From the NCBI GenBank assembly GCA_024275555.1, contig JAJRYW010000467.1:1-15188 (forward strand): 15,188 bases of DNA. The letters are read 5' to 3'. The notes under the pieces are model-generated. The model saw only the letters and a program-made list of their open reading frames with translations, was not told the origin of the DNA and did no database searches. The position numbers were made by a program, and so were the translations under genes. This stretch comes from Calditrichota bacterium. Lineage in GTDB: Bacteria; Calditrichota; Calditrichia; RBG-13-44-9; J075. Below, piece after piece: positions 1 to 7,882 of this stretch. The first letter of the stretch is position 1, and every line of letters begins with the position of its first letter.

Positions 1-2604
1 GGCGGTGACATCGCGGTCGGGAAAAATGCTGCGCACCGGAACCTGCCGGAAGGGATTAAACCAGTTAAATTTGATCCGCTTTCGGTCCATTTCTAAAATA
101 TAGTCCCGGGGATTATCGGGATCGGCGCCGTGCCCCCGGCCTTCGTGCAGAAGTCGGCTGAACCGCAGCGGCACCGACGCCGGCGTCCAGGTCAGGTACT
201 GAATCCCCAGGGAGGTAAAGCGCTTGCTTCCCTCAAAATCATCGATGTAGGCCACCCCGTCGTTATCCTTCAACTTCGGTTCGTTGAAGGTGTTGGGGTT
301 GGGATTTACCTGGGCGTATTCCGCCTCAATCCTCAGGTTGGATTCGGCCGAAGTTTCTACGATAGGCAGTTTATCGAACAGCGTCGTCAAAAAATTGGGT
401 TTGAATGCAAAGGCGCTGTTGACATCCCAGATAAAGTTCCGCGAGGGTTCCTGCCCCAGGCGCACCCGCTGATCCAGGGTAGACTTGCTGTAGAAAAGCG
501 AAGTGAGTCCGATAAAGTTCTTTTCGCCGAATTTATATTCCAGCCGGCCGCCTAACATGGTCTTTTTATCCAGTTGGAAGAGGGCCCCGCGCTGGTATTC
601 GATGTCTAATTGGGCGTCGGCGCGGCGCGCTTCCGGGGCAATCACTTCCAGGGTTCCGCTAAAGTAGTCGATGGTGTACTCTTTGTCGCGCTGCAACTCC
701 CGGCCGTTCAGCCGCACTTCTTCCGAACCCTCCAACACATTAAATCCCAATTCGAAGGTGGAGGAAATCGAGGTGGTGGTCACTTCCAGTTCGAACTTGC
801 TCTCTTCGCGCTCTTTGGTGGGGTCTTTAATATCATAAATGTTTACATGCCGCTCTGCGGTAAAGCCGAATTTATGCGTGGGCGCAAAGGGGGTTCTCGA
901 GGGAAAAAACAGGTAGCCGTTGCGCAGGTCAAAAATAAAGTTCTGGCGGAGGTCCACCTGCTTATCCCCCCCGCTGGCCGGGTCTCCCTGCTCATTTAAG
1001 CGGTCGAGACCCATCAAATAATTGTAGGTTTTACCGGCGCTTTGATCCACTTCCTGATCCTCCCCGGTCACCGAGTAGAGCACCCGCACATTAAAGCCGT
1101 CCGCGGAAATACCCGATGCGCCCAGGTTATAGACATTGCGCATACTTAGATTCCAGGTGGGATAGGAGGGTTTGGGAGTACGCGCTTTGATCAGCTTCAG
1201 GGCAATTGTCGGCGTCACCGTGGTGTCGGCGTTGGCCAGCGAATCGACATCCTGGAAGAGCATTCCCACCTTGGTGGGGTTCAGCTCATCCAGGCGGCCG
1301 TAGGAATAGGCAATGGCAATCACTTCATTTTCATCCGGCTGGCTTTTCAGGAAAAAATAGCCCCGGGCAAAGTCAAATTCGTAATCGATTCCTTCGGTTA
1401 AGCGTTTAAAACGCCCTTGTTCGATCACACCCTGCACCGGCTGAAGTTCGCCCTGGATTTCCGAAGGCACCGAATCGGCAAAAGCAAAACCCTGGAAAGT
1501 CTCATTCTGGCCCGGGTTGCCGGTGACCGTGGTGGTTTTCCAGACATCCAACTGGCGGACGTAGCGGCTTTCAATCACATTCAACTGCATGTTTACCGTA
1601 TCCAGCGATTCTTCCCACCAATCACGATAGAAATCATCGATAAAGAAAAAGCGGTCGCGCACATACTCATAGTCGCGGATCCGGAAGGTGTTTTCGCGGC
1701 TGGAGCCGGAGATGTTCAGGGTCTCATTCTCGCCGCGCTCCAGGCTGGCAATACCGGTAAAACTGAGGTTGCCGACCTGCATTTTGGTTTTCAGGCCAAA
1801 CAGGCCCTGGTGGCTGGCGTTGGTGGAAACGTATTTGGTGGAAGGGAGCGACAGGGCTACATTCCCGGCTTCAATCCGCTGCACAATTTCATCTTCATCG
1901 CCCTCGTAAGTAAGCTTGAGAGTGTTCTCAAAATCGAAGGTGGCTTCGCTGTTCTGGTCGACCGAGACGGTGACCTTGTCGCCCACCCGCCCCTCGACGC
2001 GGAACTGCTGGGTTTGTTTAAACTTGGGGGCAAAATTGCCGCGCTGCTCGATGGAAGAAACCGCCGAGCCTTCCTGGGTTTCGGTGCGCCCGGCCAGTTC
2101 GAAGCTGATGTTGCCGGAGACGCGCAGCCCGACCCGGTCTCCCCCGAAAATCCGTTTAAAGGCTTTGCTTTTGATCTTTACCGGAATGTTCAATTCGATC
2201 CCGCCGCCTTCCGCAGCTTTCCGTTGCGCAAGGCCTCTCAGGATCGATTCCCGCAGGCTCTGGCGAAAATCAGAATAAGTTTTTTGGGCTACGTAGTAAT
2301 CCAGGTCGGCCATGATTGGCAGGCGGTAGGGACGATTAAAAACCGTCTCCTCAATAATAATGTATTTTTGAGTGCTGTCTAAACGCACTTTACGGCGGAA
2401 TGAACTGAAGGGGGTCGTCACCAGGGTGGAATCGACAAAGAAATGCTCAAGCCCCTTGTAGGAAGGCTTAATAAGCTCTACCACACCCTCGGGGGATTGC
2501 AAACGCTTCAATCCCTGGGTATGTCCGATTTTAATCAGCAGGAGGCAAGCTGCTATTACGAGGAAAAACAGCAGCCTGTCGCGCCATCTCAGTTCCATAG
2601 ACAT
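1..2604 (-). CDS. sprA: SprA-type outer-membrane translocon / gliding motility protein, N-terminal 868 residues (3' end outside window)
   Basis: An uninterrupted minus-strand frame runs from ATG at 2604 to the window edge, so 868 residues are visible and the C-terminal part is missing. SprA is known in Bacteroidetes as the giant beta-barrel of the type IX secretion translocon, carrying cargo across the outer membrane. Residues about 10-24 (LLFFLVIAACLLLIK) form a signal-peptide core after a basic N-terminus. Supporting features are long amphipathic, beta-rich sequence, the segment LPSTKYVSTNASHQGLFGLK near residue 250, and the hallmark YIDDFEGSK near residue 786. AGGAG lies 14 bases before the ATG, a rather long spacing; an in-frame TGA lies further upstream. 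It follows cmk after a 256-bp gap and so may have its own promoter. Family assignment is recognition by motif; whether a complete type IX system exists cannot be judged here. Confidence 0.88.
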   Translation of the reverse strand, partial: MSMELRWRDRLLFFLVIAACLLLIKIGHTQGLKRLQSPEGVVELIKPSYKGLEHFFVDSTLVTTPFSSFRRKVRLDSTQKYIIIEETVFNRPYRLPIMADLDYYVAQKTYSDFRQSLRESILRGLAQRKAAEGGGIELNIPVKIKSKAFKRIFGGDRVGLRVSGNISFELAGRTETQEGSAVSSIEQRGNFAPKFKQTQQFRVEGRVGDKVTVSVDQNSEATFDFENTLKLTYEGDEDEIVQRIEAGNVALSLPSTKYVSTNASHQGLFGLKTKMQVGNLSFTGIASLERGENETLNISGSSRENTFRIRDYEYVRDRFFFIDDFYRDWWEESLDTVNMQLNVIESRYVRQLDVWKTTTVTGNPGQNETFQGFAFADSVPSEIQGELQPVQGVIEQGRFKRLTEGIDYEFDFARGYFFLKSQPDENEVIAIAYSYGRLDELNPTKVGMLFQDVDSLANADTTVTPTIALKLIKARTPKPSYPTWNLSMRNVYNLGASGISADGFNVRVLYSVTGEDQEVDQSAGKTYNYLMGLDRLNEQGDPASGGDKQVDLRQNFIFDLRNGYLFFPSRTPFAPTHKFGFTAERHVNIYDIKDPTKEREESKFELEVTTTSISSTFELGFNVLEGSEEVRLNGRELQRDKEYTIDYFSGTLEVIAPEARRADAQLDIEYQRGALFQLDKKTMLGGRLEYKFGEKNFIGLTSLFYSKSTLDQRVRLGQEPSRNFIWDVNSAFAFKPNFLTTLFDKLPIVETSAESNLRIEAEYAQVNPNPNTFNEPKLKDNDGVAYIDDFEGSKRFTSLGIQYLTWTPASVPLRFSRLLHEGRGHGADPDNPRDYILEMDRKRIKFNWFNPFRQVPVRSIFPDRDVTA

Positions 2605-2860
2605 ATGAGAAAAATTTACTCCTAATACAACTTCGCAGACTCAATACGTAGCGCTTTTCCCCGCGTAAATCCTCCTGTTGATGTGGGTGCTAATATATTT
2701 AGGTTCTAATTATTATACAAGGTAATGTTCACTTTTCATTGTTACTTAATTCAGTAGAAAACGGAATGTTCCCCCTTGATTCCTTTAGAGTTGACCAAAA
2801 CCATGCCGATGAGAGAATATCCCGGGCACAACCGGTCCTGCTGCGGGATGATTGGGGGGG
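2605..2860. other. 256-bp intergenic region between cmk and sprA
   Basis: AT-rich spacer. On the minus strand it contains TATAAT (about 2714-2719), a perfect -10 consensus about 110 bases before the sprA ATG, but no convincing -35 element 16-18 bases upstream of it. A strong AGGAGG sits at about 2668-2673 with no good start codon behind it. A weak hairpin (GGAAT/ATTCC, 2763-2783, followed by GTTTT on the minus strand) might end cmk transcription. No gene is seen. Confidence 0.4.
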
Positions 2861-3547
2861 CTAATCCGTCAACGCGGCAATTTTTTGCAGCGCCAGGCGG
2901 TAGATTTGTTCCACTTGCTCCTCGATGGTCAGGCGGGTTGTATCGATCACCACGGCATCGGGAGCTTGCCGGAGCGGGCCGTGGGCGCGCGAGAAATCGG
3001 CCTGGTCCCGCTGGCGGATATCGGCCAGGACTTGCTGGAAATCGGCCTTCACACCGCGCTCCGTCAGTTCCGCCACCCGGCGGCGGGCGCGTTCTTCGGC
3101 CGAGGCTTTCATAAAGATTTTTAATTCCGCATCGGGAAACACCACGGTGGTGATATCCCGGCCGTCCATCACCACGCCCCCTTCCCGGCCTAATTCCCGT
3201 TGCCGGGCTACTAAAATTTGCCGCACCAGCGGATTGGCCGCCACCGGGTTGATATGCTGAACGATCCGGGGGCTGCGGATCTCCCGGGAGACATCCTGGC
3301 CGTCCATATAAAGCACGGTGTCGTCGTCATCCTGGCGGAATTCCAGGCGGATTTGCTGCGCCAGTTCAGCGACCGCCTGCTCATCGTCGGTTGGGACGCC
3401 TTCCCGGAGCGCTTTCAATGTCACCGCGCGGTACATGGCGCCGGAATCGATATAGAGGTAATTTAGGCGGCGGGCCGTCTCGCGGGCGGTGGTGCTCTTC
3501 CCGGACGCCGCCGGGCCGTCAATAGCAATCTTTATTTTCTTCTTCAT
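2861..3547 (-). CDS. cmk: cytidylate kinase
   Basis: Phosphorylates CMP and dCMP with ATP to feed CTP/dCTP synthesis in the cytoplasm. The 228-residue length is normal for bacterial Cmk. The P-loop GPAASGKST is at residues 11-19, followed by the typical YIDSGAMYRAVTL; VVMDGRDITTVVFPDAELK is the conserved CMP-binding and lid region, and the C-terminal PLRQAPDAVVIDT matches the family. I chose ATG at 3547 (MKKKIKIAIDG); a TTG at 3553 in the same frame is possible, and neither has a strong ribosome binding site. It lies about 70 bases after rluB in the same direction, the last gene of the trpS-scpAB-rluB-cmk string. In many bacteria rpsA follows cmk; here it is sprA. Confidence 0.95.
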   Translation of the reverse strand: MKKKIKIAIDGPAASGKSTTARETARRLNYLYIDSGAMYRAVTLKALREGVPTDDEQAVAELAQQIRLEFRQDDDDTVLYMDGQDVSREIRSPRIVQHINPVAANPLVRQILVARQRELGREGGVVMDGRDITTVVFPDAELKIFMKASAEERARRRVAELTERGVKADFQQVLADIRQRDQADFSRAHGPLRQAPDAVVIDTTRLTIEEQVEQIYRLALQKIAALTD

Positions 3548-3617
3548 CCTCAACCGCTATTCATACTTGAATAAACTGCTCTCTCCCGGGCAGGGCTTGC
3601 GGGGTGAACCGCAGCAA

Positions 3618-4382
3618 TTACACTTCCAGTTCCGCTTTTTGCCGCTCGATGAGCTTTTTCAGCCGGTCCACTTCTTCCGTTTCCAGTTCACGCCATTCGC
3701 CCTGTTTTAATCCGGCGATGGACAGCCCGGCAAACTCCACCCGCTCCAATTCTTCCACATGGTAGCCCAGCACCTCGAACATGCGGCGAATCTGGCGGTT
3801 GCGGCCTTCGTAAAGTTCGACTTCCAGGTAGCTGCAATTGCCTATCCGGCGCATTTCCCGGGCTTTACAGGGCGCGGTTTTGCGCCCATCCAGGATCAGC
3901 CCATTGTTAAAGTGATGCAGGTCGATGGGGCGGATAAGCTTATTGATCATCACCCGGTATACTTTTTTGATTTTGAATTTGGGATGGATCAGATGGTAGG
4001 AGAGATCGCCGTCGTTGGTGAGCAGTATGGCCCCGGTGGTATTGTAATCCAATCGCCCGACCGGGAACAGTCGCTCGGAAAGGCCCAGCAGTTCGATGAC
4101 GGTGCGGCGATTCCGGTCGTCGCGGGTGGTGGTAACCGTGCGGGGCGGTTTGTTAAGAAGCAGGTAGGCAAACTGCTCGCGGCGCTGCACCGGCTGGTTG
4201 TCAAAGAGCACCTTGTCGCGCTCGGGATTAATGCGCACCCCCATCTGGGTTATCACTTCGCCGTTTACCTTGACGCGTCCATCCTGGATGAGTTTGTCGC
4301 AACCGCGACGGCTTCCGACTCCGGCCATGGCTAAAAAGCGATTCAGCCGAATTTCATTCTTCTCTGGGTTGCTCTGCTTCAT
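3618..4382 (-). CDS. rluB: RluB/RsuA-family 23S/16S rRNA pseudouridine synthase
   Basis: Converts a specific rRNA uridine to pseudouridine; by family size and context most like RluB, which modifies 23S rRNA. Of 254 residues, an N-terminal S4 RNA-binding domain (about 10-55, LNRFLAMAGVGSRRGCDKLI and VKVNGEVI) is followed by the catalytic domain. The family motif GRLDYNTTGAILLTNDGDL carries the catalytic Asp at residue 112, and YEGRNRQIRRMFEVLG is the conserved late motif. The ATG at 4382 lies inside the end of scpB (29-base overlap) with an AGAGGA ribosome binding site about 6 bases upstream, so translation is probably coupled. RluB versus RsuA/RluE/RluF specificity is inferred, mainly from the scpB-rluB-cmk neighbourhood. 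Confidence 0.93.
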   Translation of the reverse strand: MKQSNPEKNEIRLNRFLAMAGVGSRRGCDKLIQDGRVKVNGEVITQMGVRINPERDKVLFDNQPVQRREQFAYLLLNKPPRTVTTTRDDRNRRTVIELLGLSERLFPVGRLDYNTTGAILLTNDGDLSYHLIHPKFKIKKVYRVMINKLIRPIDLHHFNNGLILDGRKTAPCKAREMRRIGNCSYLEVELYEGRNRQIRRMFEVLGYHVEELERVEFAGLSIAGLKQGEWRELETEEVDRLKKLIERQKAELEV

Positions 4383-5046
4383 CTTGGTCCTCTTCTTCCT
4401 CTTTCCCCTGTAAACCCAACAACTCCGGGGTTATTTCTTGTAAAAACGCTTCCCCAAACCGTTCTTTGAGGTCTGAATCCGCCTCAACCAGTTCGTCCAA
4501 TTCCTTGAGCTTGGGAAGCTCCTTTAAGTCTTTCAGCCCGAAATACTCTAAAAATTTGTTGGTGGTTTTGTACAGATAAGGGCTTCCCGGCTGCTCGGCA
4601 ACCCCCGAGATGGTGATTAACTGCCGGGAAAGCAGGGTGCGCATCACGCCATCGACATTCACCCCCCGGATTTGTTCGATCTCCCCCCGGGTGATGGGCT
4701 GCTTGTAGGCCACAATCGCCAGGGTTTCCAGAGCCCTGGCGCTCAGCCGGTTTTGCATCCGTTTGGCATATAGCCGCTCGATGTGGGTGGAGTAAGCCGG
4801 AACGGTAAACATTTGGTAGCCGTTGGCAACCACCTCGATCCGGAACGCCCGCCGGCTTTTTTCATACTCTTCATTGAGCGCCTGGGCCGTTTTCCGTATA
4901 TCCACCTCTTTCAGTTCCGGGGCAATTTCACGCAGCTTTGCGGCAGTCAGCGGCTCCTCGCTGGCAAACAACAAGGCCTCCAGCAATTGCTCGGGAGGTA
5001 AATTGAGCACCTCGCCCACCTGTTTTTGCTCTGGATGGTTTTCCAT
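4354..5046 (-). CDS. scpB: segregation and condensation protein B
   Basis: Subunit of the SMC-ScpAB condensin that compacts and segregates the chromosome; ScpB dimers bind the ScpA kleisin. The 230 residues include two winged-helix domains. PEQLLEALLFASEEPLT (about 18-34) and LSARALETLAIVAYKQPITRGEIEQIRGVNVDGVMRTLL are diagnostic family sequences, followed by GSPYLYKTTNKFLEYFGLKDLKELP. The C-terminal tail is highly acidic (GKEEEEDQDEAEQPREE), which is common in ScpB. The end overlaps the rluB start by 29 bases. Only a weak ribosome binding site is visible before ATG 5046. A spacer of about 310 bp separates it from scpA, although these genes usually abut or overlap. Confidence 0.94.
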   Translation of the reverse strand: MENHPEQKQVGEVLNLPPEQLLEALLFASEEPLTAAKLREIAPELKEVDIRKTAQALNEEYEKSRRAFRIEVVANGYQMFTVPAYSTHIERLYAKRMQNRLSARALETLAIVAYKQPITRGEIEQIRGVNVDGVMRTLLSRQLITISGVAEQPGSPYLYKTTNKFLEYFGLKDLKELPKLKELDELVEADSDLKERFGEAFLQEITPELLGLQGKEEEEDQDEAEQPREE

Positions 5047-5357
5047 CGTCTGTATCCGTTATTTTAAACCAAAATATATTTTATATTCCGTCTCGCCAGT
5101 CACCCCCTCGCGGAATGACCAACCCTGCTAGAGAAGTTTCTACCCAGACTTTCAAAGAGCCAATTCACAACATCCGGTAAAGCCTGGCAACAAAAAGGAA
5201 AATGCTTTTGGTTGCGTTGCGGCATATTCTCTTTATTCTTTACCGGGGTTGCGGCCGGACGGCAACGAAAACCCAACCGAATAAAACGTTCTTAATATGC
5301 ACTACCGTAAAAAAGCGGCGTTGATTCAGCTTACACCTTTTAAAACCAAAGATTAAA
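5047..5357. other. 311-bp spacer between scpA and scpB with inverted repeat
   Basis: The gap contains no convincing gene. A 41-residue minus-strand ORF (ATG 5225, TGA 5100) has a weak ribosome binding site (AAAGAG) and no recognisable domain. Close to scpB, ATTCCG (5085-5090) and CGGAAT (5111-5116) form an inverted repeat with a GTCA/TGAC pair overlapping it, a layout like dispersed palindromic repeats, but only one copy is in this window. No clear sigma-70 promoter was found. Confidence 0.45.
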
Positions 5358-6173
5358 CTATTTGGGTTCCGATGACGATTGGCTGTCGTTTGGCGCCAGG
5401 TCGATTTCTTCCCGCAGGTTAAGATAACGCTCCATACTCATTTCCCCCCGGGGAACAATGCGGATATCTCCGAACACCTGGCTTTGTTTAACGGAGATGA
5501 TATTTACTTTCATCAAATCCAGCAGGGCCATGAAGGTAACCACCAGGTAAATTTTTTCGTTAAAAGCCTTTACCAGCTCGGAGAAAAAAACATGCGTTTT
5601 GCCTGTTAATTGCTCCAGCACATAGCCCACCTGGTCATCCAGGGACACTTTAAAGGTTTTTACCTGGTGCACGGTAATTTTGCGCATGTTATCCATAGCC
5701 CGTTTAAAAGCGGTCAGTAAATCAAACAGGGTTGCATCGATTTCCAGTTCCGGCTCTTCCCCTGTCCGGTTCTTCTGAATCTGCTGTTTGTAGAGCTTCA
5801 TATTACGCGGGAAATAGCGGCGTCGTTTTTCCTCCCGTACTTGCAGTTTTTCCGCCGCCTCTTTGAACCGTTTGTACTCCAGCAATTGCAAAGTAAGCTG
5901 CATCCGGGGGTCTTCCACCTCGTCGACCGAATCTCCATTGGACTGCGGAAGCAACATGCGGGTTTTGATCAGGATTAAGGTTGCCACCATTTCGATAAAC
6001 TCTCCGGCAACCTCCAAATCCAGGGATTGCATCAGCTCGATATAGGCCAGGTATTCCCGGGTAATCTGGGCAATGGGGATGTCGTAGATATCGATCTCAT
6101 TTTTTTTGATCAGGAAGAGCAGCAGATCGAATGGGCCTTCAAACACAGGCAATTTGATTTTATAGGTAGCCAT
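5358..6173 (-). CDS. scpA: segregation and condensation protein A (kleisin)
   Basis: The kleisin subunit that bridges the two SMC heads and binds ScpB in the bacterial condensin. The 271-residue length is typical. The N-terminal signature FEGPFDLLLFLIKKNEIDIY followed by DIPIAQITREYL is diagnostic, as is VAGEFIEMVATLILIKTRMLLP near residues 55-76. The middle is charged and probably flexible; the C-terminal winged helix (VTFMALLDLMKVNIISVKQ, QVFGDIRI) would contact the SMC head. ATG 6173 is 8 bases after the trpS stop codon, with AGAGAG upstream, so it is co-transcribed with trpS. The following spacer before scpB is the odd feature. Confidence 0.95.
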   Translation of the reverse strand: MATYKIKLPVFEGPFDLLLFLIKKNEIDIYDIPIAQITREYLAYIELMQSLDLEVAGEFIEMVATLILIKTRMLLPQSNGDSVDEVEDPRMQLTLQLLEYKRFKEAAEKLQVREEKRRRYFPRNMKLYKQQIQKNRTGEEPELEIDATLFDLLTAFKRAMDNMRKITVHQVKTFKVSLDDQVGYVLEQLTGKTHVFFSELVKAFNEKIYLVVTFMALLDLMKVNIISVKQSQVFGDIRIVPRGEMSMERYLNLREEIDLAPNDSQSSSEPK

Positions 6174-6181
6174 TTATCTCT

Positions 6182-7186
6182 CTATTTTGCCTGATGGTAG
6201 CGCAACAGCCCTACGGCATCCCGCACCCGGTCCATCACTATTTGAGCGCGTTCCCGCGCTTTTTCGGCGCCCTTGCGCAGCACCTGGGAAACATAATCCA
6301 GGTTGTTCTCCAATTCCTGCCGTCGCCGGCGATGCGGCTCGAAATAGGCCCAGAGCTTTTCCAGCAGTTCCTTTTTGGCGTGGCCATATCCATATCCCCC
6401 GGCCAGGAATTTTTGCCGCATTTCCTGCAGCTCCTCCGGAGAAGCAACTAATTTGTACAAGTCCACAATCACCGACTTATCGGGGTCCTTGGGCGCTTCC
6501 AGGGGGGTCGAGTCGGTGACAATGCGCATCACCTTGTTCTTCATTTGCTTGTAGGTGCAGAACATCTCGATGGTGTTGCCATAGCTCTTGCTCATTTTTT
6601 GACCGTCGACCCCCGGCACCACAGCTACATCCGGCAAGATGTAGGCGTCGGGAACAACCAGCACCTGGCCATGCACGACATTGAATTTTTCGGCAACATC
6701 GCGGGTAATCTCCAAATGCTGTTTCTGGTCTTTGCCCACCGGTACAATTTCCGAGTCATAAATAAGGATATCCGCGGCCATTAACATGGGATAGGCAAAG
6801 AGCCCGTGGGTGGGAGAAATTCCCTTGGAAATCTTATCTTTATAAGAATGCGCCCGTTCCAGCAACCCCATGGGGGTAACGGTCGAGAGCATCCAGGCCA
6901 GTTCGGCAACTTCCGGCACATCCGACTGCATAAACAACGCGGCCCGCTCGGCGTCAAAGCCCAGCGCCAGGTAATCCACGGCAACCATCAGGCTGTTTTC
7001 CCGGAGCAACTTTCGGTCGGAAATCGTGGTCATAGCGTGATAGTTGGCAATAAAATAGAGGCAATCGTTATCTTTCTGCAGTTCGATGTGCTGTCGGATT
7101 GCTCCGAAATAATTCCCGATGTGCAAAATACCGGACGGTTGAATTCCGCTTAAAATCCGCTTGTTGACAATTTTACTCTGTTCCAT
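6182..7186 (-). CDS. trpS: tryptophanyl-tRNA synthetase
   Basis: Class I synthetase charging tRNA-Trp with tryptophan using ATP. From ATG 7186 the protein is 334 residues, the usual bacterial TrpS length, beginning MEQSKIVNKRILSGIQPSG. The HIGH-type motif is HIGN (22-25) and the KMSKS motif is exact (197-201). GDSQ-equivalent and tRNA-proximal segments such as PMLMAADILIYDSEIVPVGKDQKQHLE are clear. The frame stays open upstream to a TTG at 7252, but the 22 added residues lie outside the family consensus and contain no good ribosome binding site, so the inner ATG is preferred. It leads the trpS-scpA-scpB-rluB-cmk series; a palindrome lies 32 bases upstream of the ATG. Confidence 0.96.
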   Translation of the reverse strand: MEQSKIVNKRILSGIQPSGILHIGNYFGAIRQHIELQKDNDCLYFIANYHAMTTISDRKLLRENSLMVAVDYLALGFDAERAALFMQSDVPEVAELAWMLSTVTPMGLLERAHSYKDKISKGISPTHGLFAYPMLMAADILIYDSEIVPVGKDQKQHLEITRDVAEKFNVVHGQVLVVPDAYILPDVAVVPGVDGQKMSKSYGNTIEMFCTYKQMKNKVMRIVTDSTPLEAPKDPDKSVIVDLYKLVASPEELQEMRQKFLAGGYGYGHAKKELLEKLWAYFEPHRRRRQELENNLDYVSQVLRKGAEKARERAQIVMDRVRDAVGLLRYHQAK

Positions 7187-7217
7187 TTCCGCATCCGCTT
7201 TATTCGACACAATTAAA

Positions 7218-7231
7218 CCCAAAAATTTGGG
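7218..7231. repeat. palindrome in the trpS leader
   Basis: CCCAAAAATTTGGG is a perfect 6-bp inverted repeat around a 2-base centre, 32 bases before the trpS ATG. On the minus strand it is followed by TTTAATT. It could be a regulatory hairpin or operator, but it is short and AT-rich inside, so its role is uncertain. Confidence 0.35.
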
Positions 7232-7316
7232 CCAGAGAAGGTATTTATGCAAGCGAATTATTGATTATTCTTCTCTCCCGCCGACATTCGTGGGATAGCA
7301 GATGTCGAATAACCAT

Positions 7317-7820
7317 TTAATCCATAAACAGGTAAGGTTTCCAGCGTTCGTGTTTCGAGCCGAAAAAGTGGATGAAAAAGAAGTAATGATTGGGACGCCG
7401 GGGGCGGGAGAGCAGTTTCATTCCCGCTTGCTCGGGGGTTCGGTTGGCTTTGCGGTTGTTGCAGGGCAGGCAAGCGACAACCAGGTTCTCCCAGGTGTCT
7501 TTGCCGCCCATTTGCCGGGGAACCAAATGGTCGATTGTGAGCGGATGGGCGCGTCTGCCGCAGTACTGGCAGGTATAATTATCGCGGATCAGCAGGTTTT
7601 TGCGATTGAGAATAACCCGCTTTTTGGGGGAATGTGCGTAGCGAACCAGGCGGACGACCAATGGCAGCGGCATCGAGGAATTGACCGAGTGGAGCCGGAT
7701 TGAATCTTCTTCAATCGGCTCCGCTTTGCCAAGGTAAATCAGAATGACGGCCTTCTTAACATTACAAACGCTCAACGGTTCGTAATTTTGATTAAGCAGG
7801 AGGACACTCTTGTTGATCAT
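7317..7820 (-). CDS. HNH endonuclease-fold protein
   Basis: A 167-residue protein with a zinc-ribbon HNH module. Visible ligands are CxxC at residues 84-87 (CQYC), the catalytic-type His 98 in TIDHLVPR, Asn 112 in WENL, and a second CxxC at 117-120 (CLPC) followed by NNRK. The N-terminal MINKSVLLLNQNYEPLSVCNVKKAVILIYLGKAE is the conserved start of a widespread single-domain HNH family found in many bacterial chromosomes outside mobile elements; its physiological role is not established, although nicking or cutting of DNA is expected from the fold. ATG 7820 has GGGGTT upstream. It is between the M20 gene (62 bases away) and trpS (130 bases away), all in the same direction. No homing or restriction context is visible. 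Confidence 0.88.
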   Translation of the reverse strand: MINKSVLLLNQNYEPLSVCNVKKAVILIYLGKAEPIEEDSIRLHSVNSSMPLPLVVRLVRYAHSPKKRVILNRKNLLIRDNYTCQYCGRRAHPLTIDHLVPRQMGGKDTWENLVVACLPCNNRKANRTPEQAGMKLLSRPRRPNHYFFFIHFFGSKHERWKPYLFMD

Positions 7821-7882
7821 CTTAACCCCATTGTCTTACGCCCCGGCAAACAACGGGTAAAGAGGCGGTATACAGACCCAGC

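Noticed and set aside
130..2382. Several long plus-strand open frames (for example 130-555, 610-999, 1417-2382)
   Set aside because: They are antisense to the continuous sprA frame; their translations are low-complexity and unlike any family, while the minus-strand translation carries clear SprA motifs.
2763..2783. GGAAT/ATTCC hairpin after cmk as a terminator
   Set aside because: Five base pairs, 11-base loop and only four T; too weak to list as a feature on its own.
5100..5225. 41-codon minus-strand ORF in the scpA-scpB gap
   Set aside because: Weak ribosome binding site, no recognisable domain, and its end runs through the inverted repeat; kept only as a note in the gap entry.
7282..7307. 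CGACAT/ATGTCG hairpin after the HNH gene as a terminator
   Set aside because: Only six base pairs with a 14-base loop and no T run follows on the minus strand.
7317..7820. HNH gene as a homing or restriction endonuclease
   Set aside because: No intron, intein, methyltransferase or phage gene lies nearby; the whole sequence fits a chromosomal stand-alone HNH family.
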